Source: Plecoglossus altivelis
Taxonomy: Eukaryota; Chordata; Actinopteri; Osmeriformes; Plecoglossidae
Length of the DNA stretch: 64,000 bases
Reading direction: 5' to 3'
Assembly (NCBI GenBank): GCA_036571765.1
Contig: BROE01000023.1
Coordinates: 6,435,598-6,499,597, forward strand
Numbering within the stretch: the first letter of the stretch is position 1; each line of letters opens with the position of its first letter. The position numbers and the translations under genes were made by a program. A model generated the notes under the pieces. The model was given only the letters and a program-made list of their open reading frames with translations. It ran no database searches and was not told the DNA's origin. This document shows positions 25,730-37,292 of the stretch, piece by piece.

Positions 25730-26150
25730 ACGGACACCAGATTATTCTAATAATATGTAGCCTACATCCACAGCCTTCACTTTTTCGATTACGTTTTTTG
25801 ATGATGAAATGTCGCAAATTTTTAAAAATGGCACCAAATACTTACGAATTTCCCTGGAGATTATTTGATTAATGATACAAAATCGCTCATCTCTAAAAAT
25901 AGCATCAATACTCACTAATCTGTAATTTGTTCAGAAATAGATGGAAAATCACCTAATCAGACTAGATTATTTTAATCATGTCTGGCCTACATCCACCTCC
26001 TTTACATTTTCAAGTGCTTTATTTGAAAATGAATTAAAATCGCCTATCTCTAAAAGACGCTCCAAATACTTATAAATGCCAATAACTTGTTCAAAAATAG
26101 ACTGAAAAATCCCAATGTCACTAGATTATTCAATAAAACAGTTGCTTCCA
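25730..26150. repeat. Diverged tandem repeat, period about 226 bp
   Basis: The phrase AGATTATT..TAAT..GCCTACATCCAC..CCTT..TTTTC occurs near 25740 and again near 25965; a third, partial AGATTATTCAATAA lies near 26125. Between them CTAAAAATAGC/CTCTAAAAGACGC and TTGTTCA(G/A)AAATAGA motifs also repeat. AT-rich and non-coding. Confidence 0.7.
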
Positions 26151-26204
26151 AGAATAGACCTATACCCACATTCTATTATGTCGTTGATCTATAGGCTCTT
26201 TAAA

Positions 26205-28865
26205 AACCAGTTTAAAGATATTATTGTTTGCACGTATTATTTTAGTTAGAAGCGAAAGTTTACTTTTCGTATTGTTTCTTCAACTCAAATTTCGTTTGAG
26301 CATAAATGATAGAGGGTGTGTAATGGCCTACATTAGCAGGCACAAATTGACTTGACTCGAAATCACTGATAAAACATTTAATTGCGTTGACAGCGGAGAA
26401 ATTATGAGAGAGTTGATGTAATAAATGTCACTAAACAGACTACAAAATACTGAAGAGAAACGTCAGATCATCAGAAAGGGAACATACTTATGCTTAAAAA
26501 TTGATTTAACGTTTCCTCGTAAACATTGTCCATATGTTATTGTCTTGATGTCAAGTATATGAAAAAGACCATTACCAAAAAGACAAAATATCACTTCAGA
26601 AATAACAATTACATGTGAACAACAGGCCAGACAAGCAGTGCCTACAAACCGACACAGAGAAGAATTCTCACAACTCATTAAGAACACGCAGACGAGAGTG
26701 ACCTTTCACCTCTCCTCCAGCCCCCTTCTGCTTCCTAACAAAGGTCAGAGGGTCAAGCTGGGTCTGACCAACCCTGATCTGAGCCAGGAACTCGCTGGTG
26801 ACGTTGAGGGAGTGGCGAGAGGTGTAGAAGTCGCGGAGGTCAGAGGCCATGGGGGATGGGGTGTGTTCGCTGCAGGTGGTGCCAGCCAGGCCCCACGCAC
26901 ACTTGACCGTGTAGGAGAAGTAAAGGGTGCCGTGAGTCAAGGGGCATATCAGAGTTTCAGAACCCTGTTTAAGAGGGAAGCTGCAGGAGCCCAGAAGGTC
27001 GTTCCACGACTTCCACCAATCTTTGTCCTCGTCCCACACCTCCACCTTCAGTTTGCTGCTCAAGGAGACCTTACCCCAGTTCATGCCCATGTCATACTCT
27101 TTGTTCCAGCGAGGGTTGTCGTTGTCTTGGATCACAGTGGTTTGAGCTGATCCGGTACCTGCCAGTATCTTGACAAAAGCATCGGTCTTTGACAGCGTGT
27201 CGCCCCATAACCCCTTAGCATGCTCCACCTTGACTGTTAAGCGGGCCAGACCTTTCTCCTGGGGGCAGCATTGGGTGGTCGTCTGCTGGTCGGCCTGGCA
27301 GACACAGTTGCAGGTGTCGCGATGACTGGGGGTGGAGGGACCAGTACACTTGTTAGAGCACCGCTGCACAAGGGCGCTCTCCAGGATATAGTCCTCCACT
27401 GCCTTCTTCAACGCTGCCCTCTTCTTCTCATCCTTCACCAGCAGGTGCAGCGAAGTCATGGAATAGGTAACGATGTCAGGGGTGGTCTTCAAGGTCCCTA
27501 GCCAATTACTGAAGGAGTCAGTCCCTTTCTTCGCGAAGAGCAGGTCAGAAGAGCCATCTGATTGGCCGCCGATCACCTCGGTAAACCTTTCGTTGAAGGT
27601 GTTGTGGAAGCTCTCTTTATTGTCACGTTTCTGCAGGTCCTTCTTGCAGAACTTGGTCTCCGCTTTGACCTCGACAGTTCCGGTGCTCGTGCCTCCAGAG
27701 GCTTCCACCTCCAGGCAGTCCTTGATCTCCGACTCTTTGTAGCCTTCCAGGGATGCCTTGCACACGCGTATCGAGGTCACACTCTTCACCCGGCCGCCCA
27801 GTTGGACCTTATGGATGAAGTGAGTTCCGAAGGTGTTCAGGAAGTGCTTGTACGCAGGCTTGCTGTCATCGGTGTAGAGCAGGGGAAGGTTTTTCAAGGA
27901 GCGGGAGAATTCTGGGTGAAGGGGCGGGCTGTCTATCAGACGATAACTGCAGAGGGAACACACAGCCAATCGCACGAGTGCTGTTATGAGCCAATCACAT
28001 TAGTGCTGATATCACCAAAGTACGATGAATTAATACTCAGAATGTGTACCTGCTCTTATTAGGTATTTATTATGAATGAAATGGTGAGCGATGTAATAGT
28101 AACAGAAAGAGCATGCCACTCATCCTCACACACACTCACCTGTAATAGGAGCAGTGCACATCCTGCTTGACGAAACTGTATTTGTCTTGCTTGGATAGGG
28201 ACATCACCGTCTTGGCCGCCCGAGAATGAGTACCACCTATCGAGAGAGAGCCCTTGGCTTGGGGGGTAACGACATCCAAACCCACCTTCCAGCTGGCGTC
28301 CACCTCACTGTGGCTGTCCTTGACGAAGGACTCGCTGGAATCATACACGCTGCTGGATACTTTCATGTGACAACGTTGCAGCGACCGCCAGTCCACCACA
28401 GCCGCGGGTAGCATCTGGCGCTTTCCGTCCATGTAAGGGTTAACACAGAGGGTGCAGCTGCCATTCTTGTCTCTCTTCCAGGTGTCCACATCGATCACGT
28501 AGGCCTGCTTGCGCTCCATGGTGACTACATCAAAGCCCTCGCCGGCCAGGTTGGTTCCTGGGGCAAGGGGTGTGTTCTTGCACTCTTTTGCCTGGCCTGT
28601 GGTGCACGAGAGCTGGGCACGGGGCAGGAGGACTGCAAACAGCCACAGGATAACCAGTGATACGTGGATTCCTGGAGGGGAGGTTGAGTAAAAAACAAAC
28701 TCCATTAAATGGCTGCCATCTGGTTTAAATCCTTGTCAAATCTGACATTCAAAAGTAACTTTCTGTAAAACTGTGTAAACGGATGTATTTTCACCAGTAG
28801 GTGGAGCTGTTTAAATTTGAACGATGACCTCACTGCATGGCTTGTATTCGTCGAGTACTTGGTAC
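26205..28865. repeat. Segmental duplication block, copy 1 (perforin-like gene and flanks)
   Basis: From CAGTTTAAAGAT(A)TTATTGTTTGCACG at about 26207 to CTTGT(A/G)TTCGTCGAGTACTTGGTAC at about 28864, the sequence is closely matched by about 37293-40512. It covers the perforin-like gene, its 3' flank and its 5' flank. At the end of the shared part, copy 1 runs on into LINE sequence and copy 2 into a different LINE-derived junction. Confidence 0.9.
26668..28705 (-). CDS. Perforin-like pore-forming protein (MACPF + C2), apparently intact
   Basis: A secreted immune effector type: the MACPF domain inserts into target membranes and the C2 domain gives calcium-dependent lipid binding. Two exons read on the minus strand, 28705-28140 and 27946-26668, with a GT donor at 28139 and AG acceptor at 27948-27947, joined in frame for about 600 residues. 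A hydrophobic signal (VSLVILWLFAVLLP) is followed by the MACPF domain, with FLNTFGTHFIHKVQLGG as the family signature. A Cys-rich linker (RCSNKC...CNCVC) precedes a C2 domain with acidic loop residues (WDEDKDWW, NDLLGSC). The start is uncertain. The ATG at 28705 is in frame, but a good acceptor (CCTCCAG) lies at about 28672 and the duplicate is out of frame upstream of it, so the true first codons may be on a small upstream exon. Expression in cytotoxic lymphocytes is the family norm. Confidence 0.9.
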
Positions 28866-28869
28866 TTTT

Positions 28870-29484
28870 CGTTCAATCTCTAATCTTCTGTTCGTTGCAA
28901 AAAATGTTGAACGTATAATTGCCTCAAAATTGCTTTCCCATCTGTCTGTAAATAACCTCTTTGAGTCTCTTCAATCTGGCTTGCGAAAAATACATAGCAC
29001 TGAGACATCATTAGTTAAAGTCACTAATGACTTATTGATTGCTTCCGATTCTGGATGCTCATCAAAACTGACTCTGCTTGATCTCAGTTCAGCATTTGAC
29101 ACTATTGATCAATGTACCTTACTCACCCGCCTAGAGTGCATCTTGGGTGTTTCTGACTATGATTTGAGCTGGTTTAAGTGTTACCTCTCAGATCGCAAAC
29201 AATCTGTTGTGTTGGGTGACTGTAGATCTGAGGTTGGTGTGGTGAATTATGGTGTACCTCAGGGCTCAAATTTAGGCCCTCTACTATTTAGTCTTTATAT
29301 TTTCCCTCTTGGTCAACTCTTGAGGTCTCTTGGTCTTGACGTTCATTTTTATGCTAATGACACCCAGATTTACATTCACTCAAAACCTGATGTATTGTGG
29401 CAGTTTTATTTCTTTTTAACTGTATCACTGAAAAAAAAATGGATGTCTGTTAATATTCTATGTCTAAATAGTGATAAGACTTAA
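28870..29484 (+). mobile_element. LINE (L2/CR1-like) reverse transcriptase fragment, copy with longer 5' part
   Basis: The frame carries reverse-transcriptase blocks in order: LLDLSSAFDTID, then GVPQGSNLGPLLFSLY, then the active-site block, which reads HFYANDTQIY instead of YADD, so one catalytic Asp is lost. Both ends are broken. At about 29480 (AGTGATAAGACT) it is fused to TTAATCCTGCAAAGACGC, part of the array flank seen at 32455. A fossil. Confidence 0.88.
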
Positions 29485-30046
29485 TCCTGCAAAGACGCTG
29501 TTACTGCATGACTTTCTGTTGAAAGAGACCCTGACAGAATGGTAGCTCTTTTTATTCAACGACTGCACACTGGGTGTGTCATGCTCAGCAGTGTGAGAGA
29601 ACAAGCTCAAGGTGGGATTTGGTGGTCAGGGTTTTGTTTATGCAAGTCTTGTTTGCGAGGAAATGTATGCCTATTCAGAGTAAACCACAGAGAGTTTTTT
29701 AAGTTCATTTGGAGAGGCTCGGTAAAGAGACTGATGTTATTCAAGTTTCCTTGTTTTTTAAATGCCCTTCATACATATGTTTTATCTTTCTTTTACTGCA
29801 TTACACATTTCTATACACTGTGTACTTTCTATCATGTTGGTCCATCCAACCAATAGAATAAGTTATCCTTGCCTGATAATGCCAACCAGCCAGCCAATGG
29901 GTTCTCTCAAGGCCAAGCCACTTTGCATATACACACCTTTCCTCATCTGGCTCGTCTTTCTTCCTCTGAACGGTGTCCAGTCAGAATACGTGTTTACATG
30001 TCACCTGCCTTAAGCCACTGACACGCTGGGTTGAACCAAGGTTTGG
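29480..30046 (+). repeat. Array flank, copy a (upstream of ENDOD1-like exon 1)
   Basis: Sequence from CCTGCAAAGACGCTGTTACTGC through GGTGGTCAGGG to CTGACACGCTGGGTTGAACC recurs before copies b (32455-33018) and c (34940-35512), and partly before the complete gene (42320-42480). It includes CCAAT boxes at 29850 and 29894 and a CATATA at 29926, so it may hold the original promoter. The short frames in it are unrelated to known proteins. Confidence 0.8.
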
Positions 30047-30340
30047 ATGTGTCGGCCAGGGGTCTGTCTCATGACTCTCCCCCTGGTGTCAGGTGCTCTG
30101 GAGGGGAGAGCCAGTGTCTCGGACAGCTTCAGAGACTGCAGCCAGTTCTTCTACATGCGGACCCCGCCGGCTGGCATCAAGGGGGGAACACTAAGCAAGA
30201 TCTGCCAGCGCTACGCAGCAAAGCCGCGCTATGCCACGCTGTACGACACCAGCCTCCGCCTCCCTCTCTACTCTGCCTACACCTTCAAGAAGTCAGATGG
30301 GAGGAGGAGAATGGACAAGTCCTGGATGTACGAACCGCAG
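30047..30340 (+). pseudogene. ENDOD1-like exon 1, orphan copy a
   Basis: The open frame matches the first exon of the complete ENDOD1-like genes downstream: DSFRDCSQFFYMRTPPAGI, KICQRY, YATLYDTS, PLYSAYTFKKSDG and WMYEPQ, ending in CAG/GTAGAC, a usable donor. No second exon follows; instead the intron runs into LINE sequence. The N-terminus (MCRPGVCLMTLPLVSGA) is a poor signal peptide. The exon itself is not broken, so a transcript could splice onto a distant second exon. Confidence 0.8.
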
Positions 30341-30383
30341 GTAGACTCTTCGTAACACACACGCACACAAAGAACAAGCTGTG

Positions 30384-31180
30384 ATATATGGCGTACCTCA
30401 GGGCTCAAATTTAGGCCCTCTACTATTTAGTCTTTATATTTTCCCTCTTGGTCAACTCTTGAGGTCTCTTGGTCTTGACTTTCATTTTTATGCTGATGAC
30501 ACCCAGATTTACATTCACTCAAAACCTGATGTGAATGTGGCTGCTTCATTTCTTTCCAACTGTATCACAGAAATCAAAAAATGGATGTTTGTTAATTTTC
30601 TATGTCTAAATAGTGATAAGACTGAATTGATGCTCATCGGTTTGCCTCACTGGTTACGCAGAGTGGGTCCTGTAGCTTTACATGTGGATGGCTCTGTTAT
30701 TCAGTTCTAAAACAAATTTTACAACTTGGGAGTATTATTTGATTCCAATTTAACTTTTGATCTTCATGTCCGAAATACTGTTAAAATGTATTTTTTTCAT
30801 CTCAGACATATATTTATATTACGGTCCATGCTGAGTTTTCCTGTCGCTGAAAAATAACTTAATACCCTGGTTTTCTCGAGAATTGATCATTGTAATGCCT
30901 TGTTAGCAGGAGCATCCAAATCTACTTTGAACAAACTACAGTGGGTTCAAAACTCTGCTGAGCGTATTCTAACTAGGACAAGACAAAGAGATCACAAAAC
31001 ACCTATAGTACAGACCTTCCATTGGATCCCTGACAAATTTCGCATTGATTAAAACATTCTTATGTTAACTTACAAAGCATTAAGTGGACTTGCTCCTCAA
31101 TACCTTACAGAGCTTTTAATACCTTACATTACGACACGTGATCTTCGTTCGGCTGATGCTGGTCTTTTAGTTGTCCCGAG
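30384..31180 (+). mobile_element. LINE (L2/CR1-like) 3' half, copy a
   Basis: It starts abruptly at the YGVPQGS block of the reverse transcriptase, keeps HFYADDTQIY, and continues into the C-terminal region (SKSTLNKLQWVQNSAERILTRTRQ) with stops. At about 31180 the clean LINE sequence stops in the middle of the VVPVTK part and jumps back to an earlier LINE position in badly corrupted form. Confidence 0.85.
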
Positions 31181-32206
31181 AATAATTAATAACGCTGGTC
31201 TTTCTCGAGAATTGATCTTGTAATGCCTTGTTAGAAGTCAGACATCCAATCTACTATTGAGAAAACAACTACAGTGGGTTCAAAATCTCGAGACAGTATT
31301 CTAAACTAGGTCAACAGACAGAGAGATTACTATACAACACCTGTTTTACAGACCGTTGCATTGCGCTCATACTCTAAAATTACTCAGTTCCTGAGATTTC
31401 TCTAAAATTTTAGTTAAACTTACAAAGGTCATTAAATGACTTGCCTCTTCATTCTACTTACAGAGCTTGTTAGATACTTTTACGATTACCGTGAACAGTA
31501 GATCCTTTGAGCTTCTGTATGCACACACTCTGATGTCTACGTCTCTTTAGTTCTTCCAGGTATCACATAGTTTAAGTCGACAATGGGCGATGAGTGCATT
31601 CTCTTTCAGTTGCCCCAAAGTGTGGAATTTTTCTGCTCTCTTATCGTGGATAGATTACAGAAAGTGCAGCATCAACATAACTGAACATACTATCTTACCA
31701 TATCTATATGCCACTTAAAGCTGAATAATTTAGGAATCAATATTGGCGCTGAAATGCTGATTTCAGTGTTGTTTCTTTATCACGTTGCAAGTTTATTTTA
31801 GTTAGTCTAATTTTTATGCATTATTTTATTATATTAGCTCTGAGCTTATGATGAGGCACTTGCAAAAAGTTAGCTTTTTAAAGAGTAATATCACAAAAAG
31901 TTACTTATTATTATCATATTAACTCACACCTTTACTCTATAAGTCATATTATTTATGTTATTAATCATAATCACACTGGATATTTACAGTGTCTACTCTT
32001 GTCATTTCACCTATCTCAGCTGTAAAGTTACAATAAGTGCTCTGCTGTGAGTCTTTATTAGATTCTAGTGTGTACTGACACATTCTGTTATCACTACTGG
32101 ACATAATGATGACACTACCGAAGTGACTTGCTGTAGCACCGTCAGTTTTATCTCTTCGGCTGTTATACAAGAGCATTTCAATTTCAAAGTAATTCTAGTC
32201 GATTAT
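31181..32206. other. Corrupted repeat of LINE 3' end and array flank
   Basis: This stretch can be followed phrase by phrase against copy b (about 33830-34690): GAGAATTGATC..TGTAATGCCTTGTTAG, GTTAAACTTACAAAG..CATTAAATG, CTTACAGAGCTT. But it has an insertion, deletion or substitution every few bases. Clean array flank resumes at about 32207. It holds no gene. Confidence 0.75.
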
Positions 32207-33018
32207 CGCCAGCTTTACTTTTTCAAATTGTGTAGATTTTCAGAGACCTCCATAGATTTCATTTGACAACGTAAACTGTTTGCAATGATAAATGACTTGT
32301 CCACTCGGAAACGGATTTAGAAATTCAGAGTTTGTCCAGTGTTACTAATCAATGTACAACATGAAATGAAGCGTAGATTGCTTACCAAACATATCCCAGG
32401 CACTGTGGTTCTCGATGACGAAAATGAAGACTTGCGAAGATGCTCGTTAGGATTAATCCTGCAAAGACGCTGTTACTGCATGACTTTCTGTTGAAAGAGA
32501 CCCTGACAGGCTGGTAGCTCTTTTTATTCAACTATTGCACACTGGGTGTGTCATGCTCAGCAGTGTGAGACAACAAGTTCAAGGTGGGATTTGGTGGTCA
32601 GGGTTCTGTTCATGCAAGTCTTGTTTGCGGGGAAATGTATGCCTATTCAGAGTAAACCACAGAGAGTTCTTTATGTTTATTTGGAGAGGCTAGGTGAAGA
32701 GACTGATGTTATTCAAGTTTCTTTGTTTTTTAAATGCCCTTCATACATATGTTTTGTCTTTATTTTACTGTATTACACATTTCTATACACAGTGTACTTT
32801 CTATCATGTTGGTCCATCCAACCAATAGAATAAGTTATCCTTGCCTGATAATAACAACCAGCCAGCCAATGGGTTCTCTCAAGGCCAAGCCACTTTGCAT
32901 ATACACACCTTTCCTCATCTGGCTCGTCTTTCTTCCTCTGAACGGTGTCCAGTCAGAACACGTGTTTACATGTCACCTGCCTTAATCCACTGACACGCTG
33001 GGTTGAACCCAGGTTTGG
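32207..33018 (+). repeat. Array flank, copy b
   Basis: Starts CCAGCTTTACTTTTTCAAATTG and runs through AATGAAGCGTAGATTGCTTACC and the CCAAT-containing stretch to the next exon 1. Close to the 34688-35512 copy. Confidence 0.82.
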
Positions 33019-33313
33019 ATGTATCGGCCAGGGATCTGTCTCATGACTCTCCTCCTGGTGTCAGGTGCTCTGGAGGGGAGGGCCAGTGTCTCGGACAGCT
33101 TCAGAGACTGCAGCCAGTTCTTCTACATGCAGACCCCACCGGCTGGCATCAAGGGGGGGAACGCTGAGCAAGATCTGCCAGCGCTACACAGCAAAGCCGC
33201 GCTACGCTACGCTGTACGACACCAGCCGCGGCCTCCCTCTCTACTCTGCCTACACCTTCAAGAAGTCAGACGGGAAGAGGAGAATGGACACGCCCTGGAT
33301 GTACGAACCGCAG
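33019..33313 (+). pseudogene. ENDOD1-like exon 1, orphan copy b, frameshifted
   Basis: Same exon as copy a but with one extra G in the AAGGGGGGGAACGC run at about 33155, which shifts the frame after the PPAGIKGG part; the second half (KICQRYTAKP..WMYEPQ) is in another frame. The donor CAG/GTAGAC is kept. No second exon follows. Confidence 0.82.
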
Positions 33314-33356
33314 GTAGACTCTTCATAACACACACGCACATACAGAACAAGCTGTG

Positions 33357-34442
33357 AAATATGGTGTACCTCAGGGCTCAATTTGAGGCCCTCTACTATT
33401 TAGTCTTTGTATTTTCCCTCTTCGTCAACCCTTGAGGTCTCTTGGTCTTGACTTTCATTTTTATGCTGATGACACCCAGATTTACATTCACTTAAAACCT
33501 GATGTGAATGTGGCTGCTTCATTTTTTTCCAACTGTATCACAGAAATCAAAAAATGGATGTTTGTTCATTTCCTATGTCTAAATAGTGATAAGACTGAAG
33601 TGATGCTCATTGGCTTGCCTCACTGGTTACGCAAAGTGGATCCTGTAGCTTTACATGTGGATGGCTCTGTTATTCAGTTCCAAAACACATTTAACAACTT
33701 GGGAGTATTATTTGATTCCAATTTAACTTTTGATCTTCACGTATGAAAAACTGTTAAGATGTATTTTTTTCATCTCAGAGATATATCTAGATTACGGTCC
33801 ATGCTGAGTTTTCCTGTCACTGAAATACCCTGGTTTTCTCGAGAATTGATCATTGTAATGCCTTGTTAGCAGGAGCATCCAAATCTACTTTGAACAAACT
33901 ACAATGGGTTCAAAACTCTGCTGGGCGTATTCTGACTAGGACAAGACAAGGAGATCATATAACACCTGTTTTACAGACCTTGCATTGGCTCCCTGTCAAA
34001 TTTCGTATTGATTTAAAAATTCTTATGTTAACTTACAAGGCATTAAATGGACTTGCTTCTCAATACCTTACAGAGCTTTTAATACTTTACATTCTGACAC
34101 GTGATCTTTGTTCGGCTGATGCTGGTCTTTTAGTTGTCCCGGTAACAAAGTTAAGAACAATGGGCGATAGGGCATTCTCTTCAGTTGCCCCAAAGTGATG
34201 GAATTCTCTGCCTTCTGAGATAAGAAATGCAGCATCCATAAAGACGTTTAGATCAGCCTTTAAAACTCATTATTTTAGGGAAACAATTGGGTGAAAAAGT
34301 GATTCCGGTGGTTGTTATGTGATGTATTTGATGTATTTTTATGCTTATTTTATGAATCTTAACTCTGCTTATGTGAAGCGCTTTGAGAAATTACTTTTAA
34401 AAGCGCTATACAAAAAAGTTGTTATTATTATTCTTATTATTA
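33357..34442 (+). mobile_element. LINE (L2/CR1-like) 3' half, copy b
   Basis: Begins at TATGGTGTACCTCAGGGCTC (YGVPQGS block). The active site HFYADDTQIY is kept. C-terminal sequence KLQWVQNSAGRILTRTRQGD and LQTLHWLPVKFRIDLKILML is present, interrupted by frameshifts. The 3' end is AAAGCGCTATACAAAAAAGTT plus TTATTATT repeats, the typical L2-type tail. Confidence 0.87.
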
Positions 34443-35512
34443 CACCTTTCTCTATAGTCATGCTTTTGTATTCATTCATATATCGACACTTATCTTTACA
34501 GTGTTACTTTGTTCATTCCGAATTCTCACCTGTAAGCTTTACATACAAGACTTGCTGTGAGGTCTGTATTGTGTCATGTGTCACTTGACACACTGTTTCA
34601 CTTGACATGTACACTACACAAGCTGTAGCGCCTCAGTTTTCTCTCAGGACTGGTTAAACCAGCAGCATTTCACTTAATTTCTATAGATTTCCCAGCTTTA
34701 CTTTTTCAAATTGTGTAGATTTTCAGAGACCTCCAAAGATTTCATTTGACAACGTAAACTGTTTGCAATCATAAATGACTTGTCCACTCGGAAACGGATT
34801 TAGAAATTCAGAGTTCGTCCAGTGTTACTAATCAATGTACAACTTGAAATGAAGCGTAGATTGCTTACCAAACATATCCCAGGCACTGTGGTACTCGATG
34901 GCGAAAATGAAGACTTGCAAAGATGCTTGTTAGGATTAATCCTGCTAAGACGCTGTTACTGCATGACTTTCTGTTGAAAGAGACCCTGACAGAATGGTGA
35001 CAGAATGGTATCTCTTTTTACTCTATTACTATCCACTAGGTGTGTGTCAAGCTCAGGAGTGTGAATGACATCAAATTCAAGGTGTGATTTGGTGGTCAGG
35101 GTATTGTGTATGCAGGCCTTGTTTGCAGGTAAATGTATGCCTATTCAGAGTAAACCACAGAGAGTTCTTTAAGTTCATTTGGAGAGGCTCAGTAAAGAGA
35201 TGTTATTCAAGTTTCCTTGTTTTTTTAATGCTCTTCATACATATGTTTTATCTTTCTTTTACTGTATTACACATTTCTATACACTGTGTACTTTCTATCA
35301 TGTTGGTCCATCCAACCAATAGAATAAGTTATCCTTGCCCGATAATGCCAACCAGCCAGCCAATGGGATCTCTCAAGGCCAAGCCACTTTGCATATACAC
35401 ACCTTTCCTCATCTGGCTCGTCTTTCTTCCTCTGAACGGTGTCCAGTCAGAATACGTGTTTACATGTCACCTGCCTTAAGCCACTGACACGCTGGGTTGA
35501 ACCGAGGTTTGG
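34443..35512 (+). repeat. Post-LINE flank and array flank, copy c
   Basis: CACCTTTCTCTATAGTCATG to GGTTAAACCAGCAGCATTTCAC follows each LINE copy, then the flank beginning CCAGCTTTAC. A small duplication (TGACAGAATGG twice) at about 34985 distinguishes this copy. Confidence 0.82.
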
Positions 35513-35806
35513 ATGTGTCGGCCAGGGGTCTGTCTCATAACTCTCCTCCTGGTGTCAGGGGCTCTAAAGGGGAGGGCCAGTGTCTCGGACAGCTTCAGAG
35601 ACTGCAGCCAGTTCTTCTACATGCAGACCCCGCCGGCTGGCATCAAGGGGGGAACGCTGAGCAAGATCTGCCAGCGCTACGCAGCAAAGCCACGCTACGC
35701 CACGCTGTACGACACCAGCCGCAGCCTCCCTCTCTACTCTGCCTACACCTTCAAGAAGTCAGACGGGAAGAGGAGAATGGACACGCCCTGGATGTACGAA
35801 CCGCAG
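35513..35806 (+). pseudogene. ENDOD1-like exon 1, orphan copy c
   Basis: An unbroken exon-1 frame from an ATG through SDSFRDCSQFFYMQTPPAG, KICQRYAAKP and PLYSAYTFKKSDGKRRMD to WMYEPQ, ending in a CAG/GTAGGA donor. No second exon follows. I call it a pseudogene only because the nuclease half is absent locally. Confidence 0.8.
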
Positions 35807-35865
35807 GTAGGACTTTCATAACACACACGCACAGAAGCACGAATTCTAATGGGTTTGTGAATATG

Positions 35866-36968
35866 AGTGTACTTTAGGGCTCAATTTTGAGGCTCTAACT
35901 AGTCTTTGTATTTTCCCTCTTGGTAAACTCTTGAGGTTTCTTGGTCTTGACTCTCATTTTTATGCTGTTGACACCCAGATTTACATTCACTCAAAACCTG
36001 ATGTGAATGTGGCTGCTTCATTTTTTTCCAACTGTATCACAGAAATCAAAAAATGGACGTTTGTTAATTTCCTATGTCTAAATAGTGATAAGACTAAAGT
36101 GATGCTCATTGGCCTTGGAGTGCGACTGCGTTTACGTTCAAGTGGATGCTGTGCTCTTATTTTTCGCTCGGATGGCCTCTGTTCTTCAGTTCCACAACAC
36201 ATTTAACAACTGGGGAGTATTATTGATTCAATTTAAACTTTTGATGCTTCACCGTCGAAAACTGTTAGCATGGGGTGGTTTTTTTCGCATGAGTGCATAG
36301 AAATATATCTAGATTACGGTCCATGCTGAGTTTTCCTGTCGCAAAAAAAAATGTTAATACCCTGGCTTTCTCTAGAATTGATTATTGTAATGCCTTATTA
36401 GCAGGAGCATCAAAATCCACTTTGAACAAACTACAGTGGGTTCAAAACTCTGCTGAGCGTATTCTAACTAGGACAAGACAAAGAGATCATATAACACCTG
36501 TTTTACAGACCTTGCATTGGCTCCCTGTCAAATTTCGTATTGATTTAAAAATTCTTATGTTAACTTACAAGGCATTAAATGGACTTGCTCCTCAATACCT
36601 TACAGAGCTTTTAATATTTTACATTCCGACACGTGATCTTTGTTCGTCTGATGCTGGTCTTTTAGTTGTCCCGGTAACAAAGTTAAGAACAATGGGCGAT
36701 AGTGCATTCTCTTCAGTTGCCCCAAAGTGATGGAATTCTCTGCCTTCTGAGATAAGAAATGCAGCATCCATAAAGATGTTTAAATCATCCCTTAAAGCTC
36801 ATTAATTTAGGGAAGCATTTGGGTGAAAAAGTGATTCTGGTGGTTGTTATGTGATGTATTTGATGTATTTTTATGCTTATTTTATTAATCTTAGCTCTGC
36901 TTATGTGAAGCACTTTGAAAAATGACTTTTAAAAGCGCTATACAAAAAAGTTCTTATTATTATCATTA
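35866..36968 (+). mobile_element. LINE (L2/CR1-like) 3' half, copy c
   Basis: The start is worn (TATGAGTGTACTTTAGGGCTC), the active site reads HFYAVDTQIY, and about 36110-36310 is locally scrambled relative to copies b and d. The C-terminal part from 36360 is clean again and ends with the AAAGCGCTATACAAAAAAG tail. Confidence 0.85.
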
Positions 36969-37292
36969 TTATACCTTTCTCTATAGTCATAATTTTGTAT
37001 TTATTCATATATCGACACTTATCTTTACAGTGTTACTTTGTTCATTCCACCTTCTCACCTGTAAGCTTTACATACAAGACTTGCTGTGAGGTCTGTATTG
37101 TGTCATGTGTCACTTGACACACTGTTTCACTTGACATGTACACTACACAAGCTGTAGCGCCTCAGTTTTCTCTCAGGGCTGGTTAAACCAGCAGCATTTC
37201 ACTTAATTTGTATAGATTTCCCAGCTTTACTTTTTCAAATTGTGTAGATTTTCAAAGACCTCCAATAGATTTACTTGACAACGTAAACTGTT

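Noticed and set aside
26638..28062. Plus-strand frames opposite the perforin gene (for example 26638-27150 and 27562-28062)
   Set aside because: They are shadows of the minus-strand exons; the same happens in the second copy.
29762..30013. A frame reading IYTPFLIWLVFLPLNGVQS upstream of exon 1, as a possible signal-peptide exon for the array genes
   Set aside because: It recurs in copies b and c but has no good donor leading in phase into exon 1, and the complete downstream genes carry their signal peptide in exon 1 itself.
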